NCBI RefSeq assembly: GCF_938010525.1
Contig: NZ_CALLVK010000004.1
Coordinates: forward strand, 41,482-105,481
DNA from: Abiotrophia sp938010525
GTDB lineage: Bacteria; Bacillota; Bacilli; Lactobacillales; Aerococcaceae
DNA: 64,000 bases
Reading direction: 5' to 3'
The translations under genes were made by a program, and so were the position numbers. Shown here in pieces: positions 1 to 8,936 of this stretch (position 1 is its first letter; each line of letters begins with the position of its first letter). A model generated the notes under the pieces. That model saw nothing but the letters and a program-made list of their open reading frames with translations, was not told the origin of the DNA and ran no database searches.

Positions 1-1948
1 AAACTGGTTGCGTAACCCTAACTCCTGGGAAGTCCGCAAGGAGTCCAAGTCCGTTATTGTTCGCTTTGGCGGCAATGTCTGGTTGGAACCTAATAAATTT
101 GGGGACTTGAAGCCAGTCTATGAGAATACCTTTGATGTTTTGGCGGTGCCTTACGATACACCACAAATCGGCTATCGTAACGATGTGGTCAATAACCTAC
201 GGCTCTTCTCAGCCGAAATTCCGCCAGGCCACGAGTCTTATTTCACGACCCCTGAGCAACGCAAGGAAATCCAAGAAATCACGGAAGTGCTCTATCCGGA
301 TGACTCTAACTATGAAGGCCGTCTCTTGCGTCTTAAGCAAGAATACTTCATGTGCTCAGCCGGGATTCAAAGTATTGTCCGCTACTTCAAGACCCTAGGC
401 TTGCCTTGGAGCGTTTTCCCAGATAAGGTGGCCATCCACATTAACGATACCCACCCAACCCTCTGTATTCCAGAATTGATGCGGATTCTGGTCGATGAAG
501 AGAGCCTGACTTGGGGTCAAGCTTGGAACATCGTTAAGAAATCAACTTCTTACACTAACCACACCATCTTGGCGGAAGCCATGGAACGTTGGCCAATCTA
601 CATGATTGAAGGTCTCTTGCCACGGATTATGCAGATTATCTATGAAATCAACCGCCGTCACTTGGTTAACAAGACAGCCCTCTACGGGGCGGAACTAGCC
701 CACCGTACAGCCCCAATCGACGGGGATCAAGTGCTCATGGCTAACCTGGCCATTATTGCCAGCCACAGTGTTAACGGGGTAGCCAAGCTCCATACCGAGA
801 TTTTGGAACACTACACCTTGCGGGATTTCAAGACGATCTACCCATTCCGTTTCAACAACAAGACCAATGGAGTGACTCACCGCCGTTGGGTCCAGCTAGC
901 CAATGAAGGCCTCAGCAAGGTCTTAGACCAATATATTGGCGACCGTTGGCGCTTCAAGCCACGGGAAATGAATATTCTCCAAGCCTTCCGCGACAGTGAT
1001 GAGGTCCTAGAGCAACTGCAAGAAGTCAAGTTGGCCAACAAGGAACGCTTTGCTCGTTTCGTTAAGGAAGAGATGAAGCTAGACATTGACCCGACTGCCT
1101 TATTCGACGTGCAAATCAAGCGACTCCATGCCTACAAGCGCCAACTCCTGCAAGTCATGCATATAGTGGATCGCTACTTGACTCTCAAGGAGAATCCTAA
1201 GGCTGACTTTGCTAAGCGGGTCTTCATTTTCGGGGCCAAGGCGGCACCAAGCTACCACTATGCCAAGTCTGTCATCAAGATTATTAATGAATTGGCTAAT
1301 TTGGTTAACAATGACCCAGCCATTGGGGACAAGATTAAGATTGTCTTCGTCGAAAACTATGGGGTTTCCCTAGCCGAATTGATTATTCCTGCTGCTAACC
1401 TATCGGAACAAATTTCCTTGGCGGGTAAGGAAGCGTCCGGGACTTCTAACATGAAGTTAATGGCTAACGGGGCCTTAACCATGGCGACCTTGGACGGTGC
1501 TAACGTTGAAATCTATGACCTAGTCGGTGACGATAACATCTTCCTCTTTGGCATGACGGCCGACGAGGTCCAACAATTGCGTGAGGCTAATAACTACTAC
1601 TCACGGGGTATCTATGAGGAAAATCCACAGATTAAGCGTGTGCTCAATGCCTTCATTGACGGGACTATCCCTAATATCGAAGCAGAAGGGCGAGAAATAT
1701 TCGATTCCTTGGTCCTCTACAATGATGAGTACTTCCTCTTGCAAGACTACCTAAGCTTCTATGAAGCGCAAATGGCTGCTGACAAGCTCTATCAAGAGCC
1801 TAAGGAATGGGCTAAACGTGCCCTGACCAACATTGCCTACTCGGGCAAATTCTCGTCAGACTACACCATCTTGCGTTACGCCGAAAGCATCTGGAATGTG
1901 TCGCCAGAGACCAACTTGCTTGGCGAAGGCTTCAGCAATCTAGACTAA
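1..1948 (+). CDS. glgP: Glycogen/starch phosphorylase, 3' part (5' end cut by window)
   Basis: Removes glucose-1-phosphate from the non-reducing ends of alpha-1,4-glucans using PLP and phosphate, in the cytoplasm. The frame is open from base 2 and already in the family at its first residues (NWLRNPNSWEVR), so the start lies upstream; about 648 of the usual 800 or so residues are present. The PLP-lysine motif GTSNMKLMANGALT is clear, with the lysine codon at 1454-1456, followed by TLDGANVEI. The C-terminus is complete (GFSNLD, TAA at 1946) and is followed directly by a hairpin terminator. Glycogen biosynthesis genes, if present, would be upstream of the window. The family is certain; whether the substrate is glycogen or maltodextrin cannot be told from sequence. 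Confidence 0.95.
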   Translation, partial: NWLRNPNSWEVRKESKSVIVRFGGNVWLEPNKFGDLKPVYENTFDVLAVPYDTPQIGYRNDVVNNLRLFSAEIPPGHESYFTTPEQRKEIQEITEVLYPDDSNYEGRLLRLKQEYFMCSAGIQSIVRYFKTLGLPWSVFPDKVAIHINDTHPTLCIPELMRILVDEESLTWGQAWNIVKKSTSYTNHTILAEAMERWPIYMIEGLLPRIMQIIYEINRRHLVNKTALYGAELAHRTAPIDGDQVLMANLAIIASHSVNGVAKLHTEILEHYTLRDFKTIYPFRFNNKTNGVTHRRWVQLANEGLSKVLDQYIGDRWRFKPREMNILQAFRDSDEVLEQLQEVKLANKERFARFVKEEMKLDIDPTALFDVQIKRLHAYKRQLLQVMHIVDRYLTLKENPKADFAKRVFIFGAKAAPSYHYAKSVIKIINELANLVNNDPAIGDKIKIVFVENYGVSLAELIIPAANLSEQISLAGKEASGTSNMKLMANGALTMATLDGANVEIYDLVGDDNIFLFGMTADEVQQLREANNYYSRGIYEENPQIKRVLNAFIDGTIPNIEAEGREIFDSLVLYNDEYFLLQDYLSFYEAQMAADKLYQEPKEWAKRALTNIAYSGKFSSDYTILRYAESIWNVSPETNLLGEGFSNLD

Positions 1949-1959
1949 TCACCACACAA

Positions 1960-1988
1960 GATCGAGACCCTGTCTCGGTCTTTTTTTG
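1960..1988 (+). terminator. Rho-independent terminator after glgP
   Basis: A 9-bp stem (GATCGAGAC with GTCTCGGTC, one G-U pair), a CCT loop and a run of seven T. It closes the glycogen phosphorylase transcript. Confidence 0.9.
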
Positions 1989-2321
1989 TACGGTTTGAAA
2001 GTACTAGGCCTTATGTGGTCCTAAACACTAAATATAGTTAGTGAAATTCGCCTATCGTTCGCTATTAAGTAATGTGATGATTGCTTGTTTAGTCAAGGAG
2101 CACTTGCATGTGCAATAGTAAAATTTTGTTGCTGAAATACTGAAAAATACCGTGCATTTTACTAGAAGATGTATTATAATTAGCTACGGAATTAAATAGG
2201 TGGCTATTCACAATGGAGCTTTATCCTGACGAAGTGCTGGTGTTTTCTTTTTCATGGGGGAGGATGAGCATCAAGGTGATCATCTATTTGCTAGAATTAA
2301 GGTTAAGGGGGACAAGAGTCA
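1989..2321 (+). promoter_or_regulatory. Intergenic leader of the surface adhesin gene
   Basis: This 333-bp stretch has no credible gene. A consensus -10 hexamer TATAAT stands at 2175-2180 with only a poor -35 (TGCATT, 2153-2158, 16-bp spacing), so the adhesin mRNA probably has a leader of about 130 nt. A small palindrome CACTAA/TTAGTG lies at 2026-2043. The adhesin ribosome binding site is AAGGGGG at about 2304-2310. No riboswitch family was recognised. Confidence 0.5.
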
Positions 2322-5300
2322 ATGTTCAGTAAGAATAATAAACTGATGAATGACCAAGGCAAGGGCGAGAAGATTACTCGCTACAGTATTAAAAAGTATA
2401 GCTTCGGCGCTGTCTCAGTTGCGGTGGCTTTCGGTATTTATTTTGCCAATGGGCCGGTGGTGTCGGCTCAAGAGCTAAGCAATAGCAGTGACTTGGTAAG
2501 CGCTAGTCAAGTACCAGTAGCGCCGGAGAGCCAATCAGCTGATCAGGAGCAGTCGCAAGTAGCTAGCCAAGCTGCAGAGTCAAGCGCTAAGGAGCTGGAG
2601 GCTTCAAGTCAAGCATCAGAATCATCTAGCCAAGCAGACCAACAAAGTCAGGCGAGTGAGACGAGTCAAGAAGCGGCACAGGAGCTTTCAGACTCAGCGC
2701 AGCCTGAAGCCAAAGCAGAAGTTGCACCTCAAGCGGACAAGCCAGTGGTGAAAACACCAGGCTACCCAGTTAAGCCAGTAGCCAAACCTACTAGCGCAGC
2801 TATGCCACGGCCAAGTAGCCAAGGCCAAACCATCCCTAAGGGGACAGGTTTCCGCGATAGTGGGGCGACTGGGATTCCTATCGGGACAGGTCCTGCCGGA
2901 GCAGACGATGCAACTGCTACGCCTCGGGTTGATAAACCAAGCTGGGATGAATCAGTTAAGAAAGACAGTGTTCAGTTAGCTAAGCAAATTAGTTGGCTTG
3001 ATTTTTCAGATAGCGCAAGTTGGAAAAACTTGGATTCACGTGGCGGCCTTAAGGTAGGGACTACCTTCACCAAGGAAATTTCACCTGGCTATGTAGTGAC
3101 CTTAACGGTCAAAGAGCTCAAGCCTTTTAACTCAACTGAAATCTATAGAAAACGGGTCGCAGGTACTGCAACAGAGGGGACCTATAACCCCAACGCTGAG
3201 AATGGTTTCTTACAATCTGCGCGAGATTATGGTAAAACACCACCTCCTTCAGTTACAGGGGCAGCCCAGAACCAATGGACGACCATACGTGACCAAGGCT
3301 TCAATACTCAGAATCGAAAGACTCAATTGGTTTATCCAAAAAACTCTACCAACTGGGGGGTAAAATTCGATATTGAGGCTACCTATCTTGGTAAGCGGGT
3401 GGCCCCTACGGTGGTTATGGCCGATGGTGAAGATGCCAACCCAGGTGAATTCGCAATCTTTACTACTAATGGTTCGGGTTGGGAATACATGGGTGAATGG
3501 AAGAAGAGCAGTCCGGCCAAAGAAGCTTATACGGTTATCACCAAAAAAATGTTGGATGATGAGGACGTTAGGTTAAGGGGTCTTTTAATCTTAAAAGATA
3601 AGAGCGTAGACTGGTATAAATATCTCAGTCCAGATACTGTGACAGGAGGTCTGGGTACTCAGGTCTTCGGACCAAACCGTTCTAACGAACGGACGGTTCC
3701 TGTCGTGATGACGCGTGGAGCCTCTGAAGTAGGATTCTATGTAGCTTCATCTGGGCAACAAGCCATGATGATGGGCTTCCTCGTGGTAGATGGGAGTGAT
3801 GCGCCTGAGAGTTATGGCGAAGCCTTCCATACCATTTCAAGACGTGACTCAGTGACCGACGCCCCTATTAATCAACCTTATTTAGGGACAACACCAGCTG
3901 ATATTGATGTTGAGTCAGCTAATGACTGGCTTCTGGATGATAAAAAGGAACACAATGACGAAGGCGCGAGTCAATTACTTGCGGATGATCAATTAAGCAA
4001 GTCTAACGATCTCTTAGACTTGGATAAGGCCAAAAATGGGACCTATACAATTAAAATTAAGGCTAATCCAAATGGTAATGCTAAATCCTATGTCAAGGCA
4101 TGGATTGACTTCAATAAAAATGGAGTTTTCGATGAGGATGAAGCAAGTAACTTACAAGAGGTTACGACTGCTGGAGACTATACCTTGACCTTTAAGGCCA
4201 ATCCAGCCATTAATGGAGGTCAAGTTGATGAATTGGGCATGCGCTTCCGTATTGCCACTAATGCAGGTGATATTGAGAAGCCAACAGGTATTGCCTTTAG
4301 TGGTGAAGTAGAAGATATGCTCTTACACCGCATCTTCCCACCAAAAGGCGAGAAGCAAACAACGGATGGCTTCACGGGTGAAACTCAGAATGCAACCCTA
4401 CACTTCACTACAAGTGGGGGGAGCAGAGATGATAATAATGCCACGACTACCATGACTAGCCAAGCGCCTCAAGTCTTAGACAATCAGGGCAATGTTTTGC
4501 AGTCAGCGGATGGCACGACTTATATTCGTCCAGAAGGGACCTATGTGGTGACTAGCAATGGCAATGACGTGCAAGTAGCCTTCACGCCAAATGCGGCCTT
4601 TTCTGGAACTGCTGAGGGAATCAACATTCGTTGGACTGACAGCAACGGCACCTCGACTGGTTGGAATTCTACTGATGCGTCTGACCCTAATAAGAATGAT
4701 CAATTATCCACTATGGACGGTCGTTATGTGCCAACTGTTCGGAAGATTCCTAACTATGAAACGACTGGTATTCAAGGGCTAGATCAAAACAAAATGCTAG
4801 TCTTTAACGATGATGATAGCAGTGCGACTCCTGTCACACCAGACGCGTCTCGTCCTGCTAGCTTTGTGAATGCCAGTGGTCAGCCAGTAGTTGGTAACAC
4901 AGTGCCTGCCATGGCCAATGGCCAGCAAGTCGGGACCTATGAATTGGATCCAAACACAGGCCAAGTGACTTTCAAGCCTAACAAAAACTTTTATGGCACG
5001 CCAGACCCAGTGGTGGTTCAGGTCAATGATACCGATGGTAAACCACACCGGGCGCGTTACCAACCTAAGGTAACCCAGGTGACGCCAACCAGCACCAATG
5101 CGGAGTCAACCGGCCTGCAAGGTCAGCCACAAAGTGGTAAGCCAAGCTTCAACCCTGGTGACCCACAAATCCCTATCGATATGAACAAAGCCATGACCTT
5201 TGAAAATGGGAAAGACACCTTGGAAGTGGCGAATGAAGGGACTTATACCATTAACGCAGATGGCTCCATTACCTTTAAGCCACTTAAGCAATTCACTGGC

Positions 5301-8300
5301 AAGGCGACTCCAGTGACGGTTAAACGTGTAGATGCTAATGGGACCGAAGTGACCGCTACTTATACACCTAACGTGACCAAGGTCACCCCAAGTAGCACAC
5401 CAGCCACTTCATCAGGTCCTCAAGGTGTTCCACAAACAGGGACGCCAGTCTTCAAGGAAGGGGATCCTGCGGTTCCAATCGACTACAGCAAGCAAATGAC
5501 CTTTGACGATGGTCAACCTAAGAAGACGGTTGCCGGAGTTGGGGAATATACCATCAATTCAGATGGTTCCATTACCTTCACACCAGATAAGAAATATGTG
5601 GGGACACCAGCGCCAGTAACGGTCAAACGAGTTGACGAGAATGGTACCGAAGTAACCGCGACTTATACGCCAACTGTGACGGAAGTGACACCAAGAAGCA
5701 CCAATGCTGTTTCAAGTGGCTTGCAAGGTCAACCACAAAGTGGCAAGCCGACCTTCACCCCGGGTGATCAGGCTGTGCCAATTGATATGACTAAATCCAT
5801 GACTTTTGACGATGGTCAAACAACTAAGAAAGTGGATAAAGTCGGGACTTATGTCATTGAGTCAGACGGCACGATTACTTTCACGCCAGACAAGCAATAT
5901 GTCGGGACACCAACTCCAGTCACAGTTAAACGTGTAGACACAAATGGGACAGAAGTGACGGCCACTTACACCCCAACAGTTACGCGCGTGACACCAAGCA
6001 GCACCAATGCGGAGTCAACTGGCTTGCAAGGTCAACCACAAAGCGGTAAGCCGACTTTCACCCCAGGTGATCAGGCTGTGCCAATTGATATGGCCCAACC
6101 AATGACCTTTGAAAATGGGACGGATACTTTAGTTGTAGCCAATGAAGGAACTTATACCATCAATTCAGATGGATCCATTACCTTCCAACCACTTAAGCAA
6201 TTTACTGGCAAGGCGACTCCAGTGACGGTTAAACGTGTCGATACCAATGGCACGGAAGTGACTGCTACTTATACACCTAACGTGACTAAGGTCACCCCAA
6301 GCAGCACACCAGCCACTTCAAGCGGTCCTCAAGGTGTGCCACAAACAGGAACGCCAGTCTTCAAGGAAGGGGATCCTGCGGTTCCAATCGACCAGGATTC
6401 GCCAATGACCTTTGAAGATGGTCAGCCTAAGAAGACAGTTCAAGGTGTAGGGGAATATTCCATCAACCCAGATGGGACCATTACCTTTACCCCAGACAAG
6501 CAGTATGTGGGAACACCAGCCCCAGTTACTGTGAAGCGTGTGGATAAGAACGGGACGGAAGTGACTGCCACTTACACTCCAACAGTGAACCGAGTAACGC
6601 CAACTAGCACCAACGCTGAATCAAATGGTGTTCAAGGTCAACCACAAAAGGGCACACCAACCTTTACCGAAGGGGACCCATTAGTACCACTTGATGATAC
6701 GAAACCAATGACCTTCGAAGATGGCTCAAGCACTAAGACTGTGCCAAACGTTGGTGTCTATACTATCAACCCAGATGGTTCCATTACCTTCACCCCAGAC
6801 AAACAATTTGTTGGGACTCCAGATCCAGTAACGGTTAAACGTGTGGACAAGAACGGTACACCAGTCACCGCAACCTACACCCCAACAGTAGCTAGAGTCA
6901 CCCCAACAAGTAGTCCAGCCACTTCAACAGGTGTTCAAGGTGTGCCACAAACAGGGACGCCAGTCTTCACCCCAGGTGATCCATTGGTTCCAATTGATGC
7001 GGATAGCCCAATGACCTTCGAAGATGGCTCAAGCACTAAGACTGTGCCAAACGTCGGTGTCTACACCATCAACCCAGATGGTTCTATTACCTTTACGCCA
7101 GACAAGCAATACGTAGGGACACCAGACTCAGTCACTGTTAAACGTGTCGACAAGAACGGTACACCAGTCACCGCAACCTATACCCCAACAGTAGCTAGAG
7201 TCACCCCAACAAGTAGTCCAGCCACTTCAACTGGAGTGCAGGGCAAGAAACAAACGGCTCGTCCAGTCTTCACGCCAGGTGCTTCTGTTGTGCCAATGGA
7301 TGATACCGTACCAATGACCTTCGAAGACGGCACCACCACTAAGACCGTCATCGGCGAAGGGGTCTACACTATCCAAGCAGATGGTTCCATCGAGTTTGTG
7401 CCAGAGAAGACCTTCACGGGCCAAGGTTCACAATTGACGGTCAAACGTGTCGACAAGAACGGCACTCCAGTGACGGCTACTTACCAAGCAACGGTTGTCC
7501 CAGTTAAACCAGGTGCCAACGACGACTACTCTTCAGGCGTGGTTAACCAAGCCCAAACAGGTCAAGTTAAGTTTACGCCAGGTTCTGCCAAAATTGACGG
7601 CACTGAACAAAGCGTTGACTTAGTCCCAGGCAGCCTCAAATTTGTGGTCAATGGCCAAGCTGTGGCTGACACCACTATTCCAGCCCTAGACCAAGATGGC
7701 AAGCAAGTCGGGACTTACAGCTTAGCCCAAGACGGCACTGTGACCTTCACACCAAATCCAGGTTATGTCGGCCAACCAGTTCCAGCTCGTGTTCAAGCTA
7801 CTGACGTCAACGGGACGACTGCGGAGGCAACTTATTCACCAGTGGTCAACGCTAGCGTAACTAGCGAGGGCATGAAGGGTCAAAGCCAAAGCAAGTTACC
7901 AGACTTCAAGGGCCAAGTGGATACCAAAGTGCCAGCTTATCTTGAAGGTGGGGTCACTAGCGTGACCGTTCCAGGTCAAGGGACTTACACCGTCAACCCT
8001 GAGACAGGGGAAGTGACCTTCACGCCAGAACCAGACTTTATTGGTCAAGCAAGTCCAATTACCGTTATCCGTCGTGATGTCAACGGGAAAGAACTGAAGA
8101 TTCAGTACATCCCAACGGTTTACGGACAAGCCAAGACACAAGATACTACTTCAACCGGCTACCCAGGTGAAAAACAAACCGGGACGCCAGTCTTTGAAGG
8201 CGATGTGGATCTAACTATCCCAGCTACCTTCGAAAATGGTCAAACTGAATTAACCGTACCAGGGGAAGGGACTTATGTTCTTAACCCAGATGGTTCTGTG

Positions 8301-8573
8301 ACCTTCACGCCAGAAGCAGGCTTCTTAGGCCAAGCAAGTGGTGTGACCGTGGTTCGAGTTGACCGCAACGGGCGCAAGGTGACGGCACAATATGTGCCAA
8401 GCGTTGTGCCTGTACCAGTCGCTCCAAGTGAGCCAGAAGTGCAAACACAAGGGCTCTTACCAGCAACCGGTGAAGCCCCAGACTATAGCTTCTTCTCAGG
8501 TGTGGCCTTGACTATCTTAGCAAGTGTCGGCCTAGTTGCGACGCGCAAACGCCAAGCGACAGATGAAGACTAA
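2322..8573 (+). CDS. CshA-like fibrillar LPXTG surface adhesin
   Basis: A 2083-residue sortase-anchored wall protein likely to form surface fibrils and bind host or bacterial ligands. Order seen: YSIRK-type signal (YSIKKYSFGAVSV, residues 21-33; cleavage near residue 49); a Ser/Ala/Gln/Glu-rich low-complexity stretch to about 145; a non-repetitive region of about 200-520 resembling the CshA ligand-binding part; a GEVED-type domain ending at GEVEDMLLHR near 661; then repeats. Eight copies of a 101-residue repeat lie in exact 303-bp register (bases 5088-7511), flanked by one divergent copy before and three after, with the cores DGSITFTPDKQFVGTP and VTVKRVDKNGT. The C-terminus has LPATG (2046-2050), a hydrophobic helix and the charged tail RKRQATDED. 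The repeat type matches the CshA fibril repeat of oral streptococci. The ligand is unknown. Confidence 0.9.
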   Translation: MFSKNNKLMNDQGKGEKITRYSIKKYSFGAVSVAVAFGIYFANGPVVSAQELSNSSDLVSASQVPVAPESQSADQEQSQVASQAAESSAKELEASSQASESSSQADQQSQASETSQEAAQELSDSAQPEAKAEVAPQADKPVVKTPGYPVKPVAKPTSAAMPRPSSQGQTIPKGTGFRDSGATGIPIGTGPAGADDATATPRVDKPSWDESVKKDSVQLAKQISWLDFSDSASWKNLDSRGGLKVGTTFTKEISPGYVVTLTVKELKPFNSTEIYRKRVAGTATEGTYNPNAENGFLQSARDYGKTPPPSVTGAAQNQWTTIRDQGFNTQNRKTQLVYPKNSTNWGVKFDIEATYLGKRVAPTVVMADGEDANPGEFAIFTTNGSGWEYMGEWKKSSPAKEAYTVITKKMLDDEDVRLRGLLILKDKSVDWYKYLSPDTVTGGLGTQVFGPNRSNERTVPVVMTRGASEVGFYVASSGQQAMMMGFLVVDGSDAPESYGEAFHTISRRDSVTDAPINQPYLGTTPADIDVESANDWLLDDKKEHNDEGASQLLADDQLSKSNDLLDLDKAKNGTYTIKIKANPNGNAKSYVKAWIDFNKNGVFDEDEASNLQEVTTAGDYTLTFKANPAINGGQVDELGMRFRIATNAGDIEKPTGIAFSGEVEDMLLHRIFPPKGEKQTTDGFTGETQNATLHFTTSGGSRDDNNATTTMTSQAPQVLDNQGNVLQSADGTTYIRPEGTYVVTSNGNDVQVAFTPNAAFSGTAEGINIRWTDSNGTSTGWNSTDASDPNKNDQLSTMDGRYVPTVRKIPNYETTGIQGLDQNKMLVFNDDDSSATPVTPDASRPASFVNASGQPVVGNTVPAMANGQQVGTYELDPNTGQVTFKPNKNFYGTPDPVVVQVNDTDGKPHRARYQPKVTQVTPTSTNAESTGLQGQPQSGKPSFNPGDPQIPIDMNKAMTFENGKDTLEVANEGTYTINADGSITFKPLKQFTGKATPVTVKRVDANGTEVTATYTPNVTKVTPSSTPATSSGPQGVPQTGTPVFKEGDPAVPIDYSKQMTFDDGQPKKTVAGVGEYTINSDGSITFTPDKKYVGTPAPVTVKRVDENGTEVTATYTPTVTEVTPRSTNAVSSGLQGQPQSGKPTFTPGDQAVPIDMTKSMTFDDGQTTKKVDKVGTYVIESDGTITFTPDKQYVGTPTPVTVKRVDTNGTEVTATYTPTVTRVTPSSTNAESTGLQGQPQSGKPTFTPGDQAVPIDMAQPMTFENGTDTLVVANEGTYTINSDGSITFQPLKQFTGKATPVTVKRVDTNGTEVTATYTPNVTKVTPSSTPATSSGPQGVPQTGTPVFKEGDPAVPIDQDSPMTFEDGQPKKTVQGVGEYSINPDGTITFTPDKQYVGTPAPVTVKRVDKNGTEVTATYTPTVNRVTPTSTNAESNGVQGQPQKGTPTFTEGDPLVPLDDTKPMTFEDGSSTKTVPNVGVYTINPDGSITFTPDKQFVGTPDPVTVKRVDKNGTPVTATYTPTVARVTPTSSPATSTGVQGVPQTGTPVFTPGDPLVPIDADSPMTFEDGSSTKTVPNVGVYTINPDGSITFTPDKQYVGTPDSVTVKRVDKNGTPVTATYTPTVARVTPTSSPATSTGVQGKKQTARPVFTPGASVVPMDDTVPMTFEDGTTTKTVIGEGVYTIQADGSIEFVPEKTFTGQGSQLTVKRVDKNGTPVTATYQATVVPVKPGANDDYSSGVVNQAQTGQVKFTPGSAKIDGTEQSVDLVPGSLKFVVNGQAVADTTIPALDQDGKQVGTYSLAQDGTVTFTPNPGYVGQPVPARVQATDVNGTTAEATYSPVVNASVTSEGMKGQSQSKLPDFKGQVDTKVPAYLEGGVTSVTVPGQGTYTVNPETGEVTFTPEPDFIGQASPITVIRRDVNGKELKIQYIPTVYGQAKTQDTTSTGYPGEKQTGTPVFEGDVDLTIPATFENGQTELTVPGEGTYVLNPDGSVTFTPEAGFLGQASGVTVVRVDRNGRKVTAQYVPSVVPVPVAPSEPEVQTQGLLPATGEAPDYSFFSGVALTILASVGLVATRKRQATDED
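5088..7511 (+). repeat. Eight 303-bp in-frame tandem repeats in the adhesin gene
   Basis: Units at 5088, 5391, 5694, 5997, 6300, 6603, 6906 and 7209, each 101 codons and ending in VTP or VKP. Units 1 and 4, and units 2 and 5, are the closest pairs. Unit 4 shares its first half with unit 3 and its second half with unit 1. Units 6 and 7 are nearly identical in the middle. This is the pattern of duplication plus recombination between repeats. Confidence 0.9.
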
Positions 8574-8591
8574 AGCCTAGTTAGATAAGAC

Positions 8592-8632
8592 AAGCCCCAG
8601 CTTTCGATTTGAGAGCTGGGGCTTCTTATTTT
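8592..8632 (+). terminator. Terminator after the adhesin gene
   Basis: Stem AAGCCCCAGCT (8592-8602) with AGCTGGGGCTT (8614-8624), 11 bp, followed by a T-rich tract. Confidence 0.85.
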
Positions 8633-8643
8633 GAAATTTAGGC

Positions 8644-8671
8644 TTGCATTCTGAGAAAAAAGGTGTATAAT
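8644..8671 (+). promoter_or_regulatory. Promoter of the trp leader / trpB
   Basis: TTGCAT (8644-8649) and TATAAT (8666-8671) with 16-bp spacing, about 35 bp upstream of the leader-peptide start. Confidence 0.75.
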
Positions 8672-8705
8672 GAGAATCAAATGAGAGAGAAGGAGGGCAT
8701 TCGCC

Positions 8706-8750
8706 ATGACATTTACAACAACTCAAAGTTGGCAAAGCTGGCATAGATAA
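8706..8750 (+). CDS. Trp leader peptide (14 aa, two Trp codons)
   Basis: A short gene with a strong ribosome binding site (AAGGAGGG, 8690-8697) reading MTFTTTQSWQSWHR then TAA. Two of its last six sense codons are TGG (8730-8732 and 8739-8741), which is striking for such a short peptide and is the hallmark of ribosome-mediated attenuation. It lies between a good promoter and the hairpins that precede trpB. Its inferred job is to sense charged tRNA-Trp by ribosome stalling; the peptide itself probably has no other role. Confidence 0.8.
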   Translation: MTFTTTQSWQSWHR

Positions 8751-8758
8751 GTTGTGTG

Positions 8759-8875
8759 TATGTTCTGGAACATAGATGCAACTTTTAGCGTGGTCTAAGA
8801 TGCATCTATGTTGGCGAATTTGTTCCCGATCAGGAGATTAAGAGCCGCATAGTCGCTACTATGTGGCTCTTTTTG
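8759..8875 (+). promoter_or_regulatory. Trp attenuator with alternative hairpins and terminator
   Basis: Five segments can pair in competing ways: A 8759-8764 with B 8769-8774 (TATGTT/AACATA); B 8769-8780 with C 8801-8812 (12 perfect pairs, AACATAGATGCA/TGCATCTATGTT); C 8806-8815 with D 8844-8852 (CTATGTTGGC/GCCGCATAG, one G-U and one bulge); and D 8841-8852 with E 8859-8870 followed by T-run, a terminator. Inference: a ribosome at the leader stop codon covers A, so B-C and then D-E form and transcription ends; a ribosome stalled at a Trp codon leaves A free, so A-B and then C-D form and transcription continues into trpB. No T-box or TRAP-binding triplet repeat was seen. Confidence 0.75.
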
Positions 8876-8936
8876 TATCTTAGCTAGCTTTGACTTTTGA
8901 TCAGACAGATAAGCAAAATTAGAGGAGGAACCCCTT

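Noticed and set aside
4503..5291. Several minus-strand frames opposite the adhesin gene
   Set aside because: They are antisense shadows of the repetitive coding sequence, without ribosome sites or family resemblance.
8769..8812. Reading the 12-bp B-C hairpin as a terminator
   Set aside because: No T run follows; it fits better as the anti-antiterminator of the trp attenuator.
8641..8936. T-box upstream of trpB
   Set aside because: The conserved GGTGGNACCGCG word is absent, unlike the true T-box before valS.
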